Assembly (NCBI RefSeq): GCF_038419845.1 | Contig: NZ_JBCAQT010000007.1 | Coordinates: 62,001-126,000, forward strand | Direction: 5' to 3' | Length of the DNA stretch: 64,000 bases | Origin: Marinimicrobium sp038419845 | Lineage (GTDB): Bacteria; Pseudomonadota; Gammaproteobacteria; Pseudomonadales; Cellvibrionaceae | In this document: positions 58,547 through 64,000 of the stretch, piece after piece | Layout of the letters: every line of letters begins with the position of its first letter | How positions within the stretch are numbered: the stretch's first letter is position 1 | Position numbers and translations under genes: made by a program | Notes under the pieces: model-generated | What the model saw: the letters and a program-made list of their open reading frames with translations, nothing else | Databases searched by the model: none | Told to the model about the DNA's origin: nothing

Positions 58547-60339
58547 TGTTGTCTCCGGATTCCCGTATCGTGGCCATGGACCAGTTAAAGCCGCCGCCCG
58601 GTTACAGGCTGGATTTTACGGTACTGACGACCTATAGCCTGGATCTGGAGGTGCTGCTGGCGCTGCCGCTGGCGGTGTTGGCGCAGGCTGAAGAGGGGGT
58701 TGAAGAGTTATTGCAGGATCCCTTGTTGCTGCTGGAAGCCTTACGTGAAGCGGGTGAGCGGGTTCAGGTATTTGTTGATGAGGGTGGCGTTGCCATACCC
58801 GGGAACAGCCGCGCGCTTTATAGCGCTTTGGAGGCCAGCGTTCACCCGGTAAGAGCACCCAATGGCGGTGCTTTTCACCCAAAGGTGTGGGTGGCGCGGT
58901 TTGTGTCGGAAGATCGCCCGCCACTGATTCGGGTGTCCGTGGCCTCGCGCAATCTGACCTTTGATCGCTCCTGGGATCTGGCGCTGACCTCAGAGGCCAC
59001 GGTCGGCAAAAAAGTAGTGGCAGCCAGCAAGCCCCTGGCCACGCTACTGCGGCGGCTACCCGCTTTAGGTCGGGAGCCACAGCAAAAGGACAGGGCATCG
59101 GCCATAGAGCAGCTGGCGAGTGAAGTGCAGCGTACGGTATTTCCGGCGCCGGAAGGCTTTACCGGGCAACTGGACTTTCAAGTGCTCGGGCTGGGTAAAA
59201 AGGGGGCCTTGTGGAAGCCGGTGGAGCAGGCCCGGCGTGTGCTGGCGATTGCTCCTTTCGTCTCCGCCAAAACCCTTCACTCCGTTGCATGGATTGCGAC
59301 GCATGAGTCTCAATTGGTGAGTCGTTCCGAGGAGCTGGCAAAGCTGACGGAAGACCTGAACGAGGATTGGGATGGCGGTATTCGGGTACTCCATTCATCG
59401 GCGGAAGGGGAGCCGGAGGATGGTTCCCACCATAGGCCTTCCGGCTTGCACGCCAAGGCGCTGGTATTCGAGCAGGGGCATCAGGCAACCTGGTTTATCG
59501 GTTCGGCTAATCTGACCGATGCCGCTTTCAGTGGAAGGAACGTGGAGGTGATGGCATCCATATCAGGCCCCAAAGGTCGGTCGGGCGGCGACAAAGGCGT
59601 GGGTATTGATCAGTTTCTGAATGCCGGGTTTCTGAATTTGTGTGAAGACTATCAGCCCCAAGAGCGCATGCCCGAGAGTGATGAGGCGCTGGAAGTGGCT
59701 GAAAAACTGAAGCAGGCGCAGGACGCATTGCTGGGGTCCGAACTAAAGGTTGCTTGTCATTCCGCCGAGCAGGATTGGCAGCTTGCGGTACAGGGACATG
59801 TCGAGGTGCCCGAAGGTGTGCAGGTGAGTGTCTGGCCGCTCTCTGTCGAGGAACATCAGGCTAAGACGTTCTGTGAGGATGTCAGCTGGGCGTTGCCCAT
59901 CGCGCGGCTTACCGCCTTTGTGGCCTTCAGCTTGAAAGTGGTTGGCTATAAAGACGAGTTGCGCTTTGTGCTCAAGTTGGCCGCAACGGGAATGCCCGAA
60001 TCCCGCCTGCACCATGTGCTGCGCACGTTAATTGACAGCCCCGAGCGTTTCTTGCAGCTGTTGCGCGCCTTGCTCGGCGGCCTGGAAGAAATGAACCATT
60101 TGATCGGAGACAAAACGGGTGATGCGTGGCAGTTTTCCAGCACTCAGGGCTTGCGAGGTGAGCCACTGCTGGAGGATATACTGCGCAGCGCTTCCCGTGA
60201 CCCTCAGCGGTTGGTCCCCATCCGGCGTTTGATTGCCGACTTGCGTGAATCGGAAGAGGGGCGTGAGATCGTCTCAGATGAGCTTTATGAGTTGTGGCAG
60301 GTGGTGGATGCGGTATTGGACGAGAGGTTAAGCTCATGA
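58546..60339 (+). CDS. phospholipase D-like domain protein
   Basis: The 597-residue protein has two PLD/nuclease half-sites. The first is NGGAFHPKVWVARF (about residues 106-119). The second is HRPSGLHAKALVFEQGHQAT followed by WFIGSANLTDAAF (about 299-330), giving a HxK...SxN arrangement. A C-terminal region of about 220 residues is helical. PLD proteins in defence islands act as nucleases (for example DrmC in DISARM). It overlaps DUF6361 by one base and the helicase by four. ATG at 58546 is accepted because of the coupling; ATG at 58576 is possible. Confidence 0.85.
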   Translation: MLSPDSRIVAMDQLKPPPGYRLDFTVLTTYSLDLEVLLALPLAVLAQAEEGVEELLQDPLLLLEALREAGERVQVFVDEGGVAIPGNSRALYSALEASVHPVRAPNGGAFHPKVWVARFVSEDRPPLIRVSVASRNLTFDRSWDLALTSEATVGKKVVAASKPLATLLRRLPALGREPQQKDRASAIEQLASEVQRTVFPAPEGFTGQLDFQVLGLGKKGALWKPVEQARRVLAIAPFVSAKTLHSVAWIATHESQLVSRSEELAKLTEDLNEDWDGGIRVLHSSAEGEPEDGSHHRPSGLHAKALVFEQGHQATWFIGSANLTDAAFSGRNVEVMASISGPKGRSGGDKGVGIDQFLNAGFLNLCEDYQPQERMPESDEALEVAEKLKQAQDALLGSELKVACHSAEQDWQLAVQGHVEVPEGVQVSVWPLSVEEHQAKTFCEDVSWALPIARLTAFVAFSLKVVGYKDELRFVLKLAATGMPESRLHHVLRTLIDSPERFLQLLRALLGGLEEMNHLIGDKTGDAWQFSSTQGLRGEPLLEDILRSASRDPQRLVPIRRLIADLRESEEGREIVSDELYELWQVVDAVLDERLSS

Positions 60340-63300
60340 ACCCTCCAGATACGGAAAAAATTCTGGCCCCGCTCAAGGGCTTTCAGCTGCGAACCGTGGA
60401 TCACGCCTTTCACCAGTTGTTCGAAGCGGCCGATAGCCCCGGCCGGTTTTTGGTGGCCGATGAAGTGGGCCTTGGTAAAACACTGGTAGCACGGGGTGTG
60501 ATCGCCAAGGCGGTGGAGCGACTGTGGCTAGATGTTGACCGCATCGACATTATTTACATCTGCAGCAATCAGAGTATCGCCCGTTCCAATTTACCCAAGT
60601 TGCGTATTTCGGGCGATAACGAGACGAGCCTATCGCTGGCGTCCCGGTTAACCATGCTGGCCACGGAGTTGGCGCCGACGGAAGGTCAAAAAGGGCTGGC
60701 CGATAGTAAACTCAATTTCGTCAGTTTTACTCCCGGCACCTCTTTTAACATGGGCAATTCGGCCGGAAAGAGTGAAGAGAGGCAGGTGTTGTTCCACCTG
60801 CTCGATGGGGTGGTCGAGCCGCGTGTGGGCTTAATGAATTTCTTTCAAGGGCAGGTGAAGAACCGAAAGAGTTGGCGGAGTGCGCTTAGGGATAACCCAC
60901 TACCTTTGGAGAAAGGAATCGCCAAGCGTTTTCGCCAGCGCCTCAAAGTAAGCAAACGCTTGCAGGCTGAACTCCACCAGACAGTGGCACTACACTTTTC
61001 CCGTTACCGTGAGATCTACCCGAAAGAGGTGAGCCGGACCCGTCGTCGTCTGATTGGTGAGCTACGCCAACTGCTGGCCGAGGTCTGCGTGGCGGCGCTG
61101 GAGCCGGATCTGGTTGTCGTGGATGAGTTCCAGAGATTTAAAACGCTGTTGGACCCAAAACAGGCAGAATCCGACCCGGCAGCGGAGATCGCCCAGGCGT
61201 TATTCAATGCGGAGTCATCCGGGGGCGATGTGGCCAAGGTGTTGTTGCTGTCCGCCACGCCCTACAAGCTGTTTACCACTGATGCAGAGATTGAGCAGGA
61301 AGACCATTACCAGGACTTTATTGCTACCACCGCCTTCTTGCTCGGCCACGACGACCAGCGTGTTGCTCGCCTGAAGTCGGCAGTGAATGATTATGGCCGC
61401 GCGCTGCGACGCGCTGCAAGTGGTGAGGTAGAACGTATTGTGCCGGCCAAAGCCGAGCTTGAGCAGTGCTTGCGTGAGGTGATGGCGCGCACTGAGCGGG
61501 TGGGCGAAACCGAAGAGCACGACGGCATGGTGAGCGAGCCCGCCGGGGCGGTGGCGGTAGAGGCAGAGGATGTGCGCCAATATCTTGCGGCGGATGCGGT
61601 ATTCCGGGCGGTGGGCGACCGAGACCCTATGGCGTACTGGAAGGCTGCCCCCTATCTCACCAACTTTATGCATCGCTATAAAGTCAATGAGCGGATTCAG
61701 GAGACACTCCAGACCTTCCCGGGCAAACTTGCCAAAGTGTTTTCAGAGCACGAAAGCAGTCTGCTTTCTTATAACGCCGTGTCCAAGCTGCAACCGATAC
61801 CGGCGGCACACGCCAAGCTGCGGGATCTCAGCCGACGCTTGATTGATGTCGGCCTTTGGAAGCTGCTGTGGATGCCACCAACCGTGCCTTATTGGCCTCT
61901 GGCCGGCGCCTTTGAAGGCCAGCAGGGGCAGAGTAAGGCGCTGTTGTTTTCCGCCTGGAATATGGTGCCGGATGTCGTTAGTGGGCTGCTCAGCTATGAA
62001 GCGGAACGGCGTATGCTCGGGCCGGAGTTTGGTAGATACGAGGAACCGGATCGCCAACAGAGCCCGCTATTGCGTTTGACAGAGTCCGGCGGCTCCCGGT
62101 CACGTCATCGTTTGCTATTGCTGTTGTTGCCCTGTCTCACCCTTGCCGATAAAGCCCATCCGCTGGCCGCTCCCGAAGGTGCCGATCGAAAAGAATGGGT
62201 GCGGAATCGGGTGGCGGAACTGCTGGATGAGTTGCCCAACCCTCAGGAGGGTGCGGTGGACAGTCGCTGGGAGTGGGCAGCCCCTTTGCTGCTGGACCCG
62301 GGGATGCAGGGGTTTCTGGAGGCATGGCCGTGGGACGACACTAGGCCAGAGTATCGTCCCAACCCGGAATACCTGCCCGGCTATATTGATGACTTGCTAA
62401 GCCTGGATGTCAGTACCTTGGGCCGGCGGCCGGACGATCTGGTAGATATGGTTACCGACCTTGCCTTGGGCTCGCCCTCGGTGTTGGCCGCCCGCATGCT
62501 CGATGTTGATGGTATATCGACTGACGTTCGCCGGGAGTTGTCGGCGCGGGCGGCCTATTCCTTCTGGCGTCTGTTCAACCGTCCAGCGGTGATTCGTCTG
62601 CTCCGCCAGCTTTATGTGGCGGGATCTGCCGACGAAGATGCCTACTGGCACAAGGTGCTGCTCTATTGTCGCGATGGCAACTTGCAGGCCGTGCTGGACG
62701 AAACCTGGCACCTGCTCTCAGAGCAGCATGGTTGGGCGCCGGGGGAAGGTGTAGACGACGTCTGTCGCCAGTGTGTCAGTGATGTGGTGGAAATGGTGGA
62801 GCCCAGGCCGTCGCGCGCATTGGCGCGCTGTTATAGCGTCAAGGGCGGGCGTGTTGAATCCGAGGAGCTGCACTTGAGGATGATATTTGCCCTGCGCCTG
62901 GGGCATCTGCAGTCTGATGAGAACGTCCTGAACCAGGACGTAGTGCGCAAGGCGTTTAATAGTCCCTTCAGGCCGTTTCTGCTGTGCAGTACGTCGGTCG
63001 GCCAGGAAGGGCTGGACTTTCACCCCTGGTGTCACCGCATCATCCATTGGAACCTCCCCGGTAACCCGGTGGATATGGAGCAACGGGAAGGTCGCGTACA
63101 CCGCTACAAAGGTCATGCGGTGCGCAAGAATGTGGCCGCCCGCTTCTCCTCTGAAGCCTTGGAGAGCTGGCGCCAGCAAGAGAATCTGTGGGAGAAAATT
63201 TTCGAGCTGGCGAACCGGGCTGCAAGAGAAGCTGAGCGCAGTGAGCTGGTGCCGTATTGGGTGGCACCCGGAGACGCCAAGATCGAGCGGCATGTACCAG

Positions 63301-63488
63301 CCTTACCCTACACCAGTGAAGTTGAGGCGTTTGCCAAATTGAAGCGCCAGCTGGCGGCCTATCGGGTCGTCTTCGGCCAGCCACGACAGGAGGAGCTATT
63401 GGACCTGCTGGACCAATCCCAGATTACGAGAGAGCAGTTGGAAGAGTGGTCTATCGATCTGGCCCCGCTAGCCTTAAGACAGAGCTAG
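60336..63488 (+). CDS. large SF2 (Snf2/DEAD-like) helicase of a defence block
   Basis: The 1050-residue protein has Walker A VADEVGLGKTLVARG (about residues 41-55), motif II VVVDEFQRFKTLL (about 257-269), motif III LLLSATPYKLF (about 301-311) and, after a long insertion, the second RecA lobe with LLCSTSVGQEGLDFHPWCHR (about 884-903). Motif VI is DMEQREGRVHRYKGHAVRKN. The roughly 550-residue insertion between lobes may serve as a protein-protein or DNA-contact module. ATG at 60336 is in the ATGA overlap with the PLD gene; the extension to 60294 has no support. It presumably translocates on DNA and cooperates with the PLD and DUF6361 proteins. Confidence 0.88.
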   Translation: MNPPDTEKILAPLKGFQLRTVDHAFHQLFEAADSPGRFLVADEVGLGKTLVARGVIAKAVERLWLDVDRIDIIYICSNQSIARSNLPKLRISGDNETSLSLASRLTMLATELAPTEGQKGLADSKLNFVSFTPGTSFNMGNSAGKSEERQVLFHLLDGVVEPRVGLMNFFQGQVKNRKSWRSALRDNPLPLEKGIAKRFRQRLKVSKRLQAELHQTVALHFSRYREIYPKEVSRTRRRLIGELRQLLAEVCVAALEPDLVVVDEFQRFKTLLDPKQAESDPAAEIAQALFNAESSGGDVAKVLLLSATPYKLFTTDAEIEQEDHYQDFIATTAFLLGHDDQRVARLKSAVNDYGRALRRAASGEVERIVPAKAELEQCLREVMARTERVGETEEHDGMVSEPAGAVAVEAEDVRQYLAADAVFRAVGDRDPMAYWKAAPYLTNFMHRYKVNERIQETLQTFPGKLAKVFSEHESSLLSYNAVSKLQPIPAAHAKLRDLSRRLIDVGLWKLLWMPPTVPYWPLAGAFEGQQGQSKALLFSAWNMVPDVVSGLLSYEAERRMLGPEFGRYEEPDRQQSPLLRLTESGGSRSRHRLLLLLLPCLTLADKAHPLAAPEGADRKEWVRNRVAELLDELPNPQEGAVDSRWEWAAPLLLDPGMQGFLEAWPWDDTRPEYRPNPEYLPGYIDDLLSLDVSTLGRRPDDLVDMVTDLALGSPSVLAARMLDVDGISTDVRRELSARAAYSFWRLFNRPAVIRLLRQLYVAGSADEDAYWHKVLLYCRDGNLQAVLDETWHLLSEQHGWAPGEGVDDVCRQCVSDVVEMVEPRPSRALARCYSVKGGRVESEELHLRMIFALRLGHLQSDENVLNQDVVRKAFNSPFRPFLLCSTSVGQEGLDFHPWCHRIIHWNLPGNPVDMEQREGRVHRYKGHAVRKNVAARFSSEALESWRQQENLWEKIFELANRAAREAERSELVPYWVAPGDAKIERHVPALPYTSEVEAFAKLKRQLAAYRVVFGQPRQEELLDLLDQSQITREQLEEWSIDLAPLALRQS

Positions 63489-63584
63489 GTAGCTGATGGT
63501 TAAGCCTCGCTCTAGGCGCGACAGGCCCATCAGCGGTATAGTATCGCCATAAGTGCACAAAACGGAAGATAAGGGCTAGCGCAA

Positions 63585-64000
63585 GTGGCGGTACCGGAGA
63601 AACCCAAAATCTACCATATCGTCCATGTTGACCGGCTGCCCTCGATTCTGGCTCAAGGTTGCTTGTGGAGCGATGCGGCCGTAGCGGCCCAGCCAATGCC
63701 GGGTACCACCATAGGTATGAGCGGTATCAAGGACAGGCGGCTGAACGAATTGAGCCTGGATGGCCATCAGGGGTTGTACGTGGGGCAGTGTGTGCCTTTT
63801 TACTTTTGCCCGCGTTCGGTCATGCTTTACCTGATAAATAAAAGCAATCACCCGGAGCTGATCTATAGGGGTGGGCAGGAGCCGATTATTCATTTGGAGG
63901 CGGATTTACACGACACTGTGACCTGGGCGGAGCAAAATGCCAGACGTTGGGCATTTACGCTGTCGAATGCTGGCTCCCGGTACTTTGAAGACCGTACCAG
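63585..64000 (+). CDS. darT: DarT-like DNA ADP-ribosyltransferase (DUF4433), 3' truncated by window
   Basis: GTG at 63585 opens a frame still open at base 64000 (138 codons). The product matches the DarT/DUF4433 family: KIYHIVHVDRLPSILAQGC at the start, GTTIGMSGIKDRRLNELSL, then GLYVGQCVPFYFCPRSVMLY. NHPELIYRGGQEPIIHLEAD and RRWAFTLSNAGSRYFEDR complete the visible part. DarT enzymes ADP-ribosylate thymidine in single-stranded DNA using NAD+ and are normally paired with the macrodomain antitoxin DarG, which would lie past the window end. The catalytic glutamate is also expected beyond the visible part. It follows the helicase after 96 bases in the same direction. The start codon is the least certain part. 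Confidence 0.85.
   Translation, partial: MAVPEKPKIYHIVHVDRLPSILAQGCLWSDAAVAAQPMPGTTIGMSGIKDRRLNELSLDGHQGLYVGQCVPFYFCPRSVMLYLINKSNHPELIYRGGQEPIIHLEADLHDTVTWAEQNARRWAFTLSNAGSRYFEDRT

Noticed and set aside
57338..63488. Assignment of the second block to DISARM
   Set aside because: PLD and helicase are shared themes, but no DUF1998 (DrmB) gene or methyltransferase is present, and DUF6361 is not a DISARM core member.
1..64000. CRISPR array, prophage or complete insertion sequence
   Set aside because: No regularly spaced direct repeats, phage structural genes, integrase or transposase were seen anywhere in the window.

Overview
The window is about 60% GC and reads like a plant-polysaccharide-degrading marine or saline gammaproteobacterium of the Cellvibrionaceae type (Saccharophagus, Cellvibrio or Marinimicrobium-like). 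This placement is an inference. It rests on the rnr-rlmB pair, the ribD-ribE-ribBA-ribH-nusB-thiL-pgpA-ribA order, SusC-free TonB receptors next to many GH43 enzymes, and a GlyGly-CTERM secreted glycosidase.

Layout. 1-1695: the tail of one flavin-dependent tryptophan-halogenase-like protein followed by a complete paralogue. 1700-2170: a REP-like repeat, a tRNA-like remnant, and tRNA-Leu(CAG) on the minus strand with a strong promoter and terminator. 2405-5888: RNase R and RlmB. 6107-35480: a large L-arabinose/arabinan utilisation locus. It holds an IlvD/Edd sugar-acid dehydratase, araB-araD-araA, a GPH-type symporter, five GH43 proteins, a GH127 beta-L-arabinofuranosidase, a GH97 enzyme, two TonB-dependent receptors, aldose 1-epimerase and a FadR-type GntR regulator. 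35567-42309: nrdR and the riboflavin/nusB/thiL/pgpA cluster. 42343-42521: a 179-bp MITE-like inverted-repeat element. 42587-47996: housekeeping and assorted genes (dapB, EEP phosphoesterase, transglutaminase, sulfotransferase, MAPEG, ChaB, DUF318-type permease). 48173 to the end: a defence island.

How the arabinan locus works together (inference from families and targeting signals). Secreted or surface endo-arabinanases and exo-acting GH43 lipoproteins cut arabinan. TonB receptors import oligosaccharides. Periplasmic lipoproteins (GH43, GH127, GH97) and a cytoplasmic GH43 release arabinose. The GPH symporter, GalM and AraA/B/D feed it to xylulose-5-phosphate. An AT-rich motif with core ATTGTATTA recurs in the upstream regions of the dehydratase, araBDA, both TonB receptors, the GlyGly-CTERM arabinanase, a putative small RNA and the gntR gene itself. 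Several copies overlap readable -10 boxes, so the GntR protein is the obvious candidate repressor of a local regulon.

The defence island has two transcription-unit-like blocks. Block 1 is hsdR-hsdS-SIR2-HerA-GIY-YIG/DUF4357-unknown; every junction overlaps by 1-11 nt and hsdM is missing. Block 2 is DUF6361-phospholipase D-like-Snf2/DEAD helicase, again with overlapping genes, followed 96 nt later by a DarT-type ADP-ribosyltransferase cut off by the window edge. I do not recognise either whole arrangement as a named system. They are the best candidates here for something undescribed.
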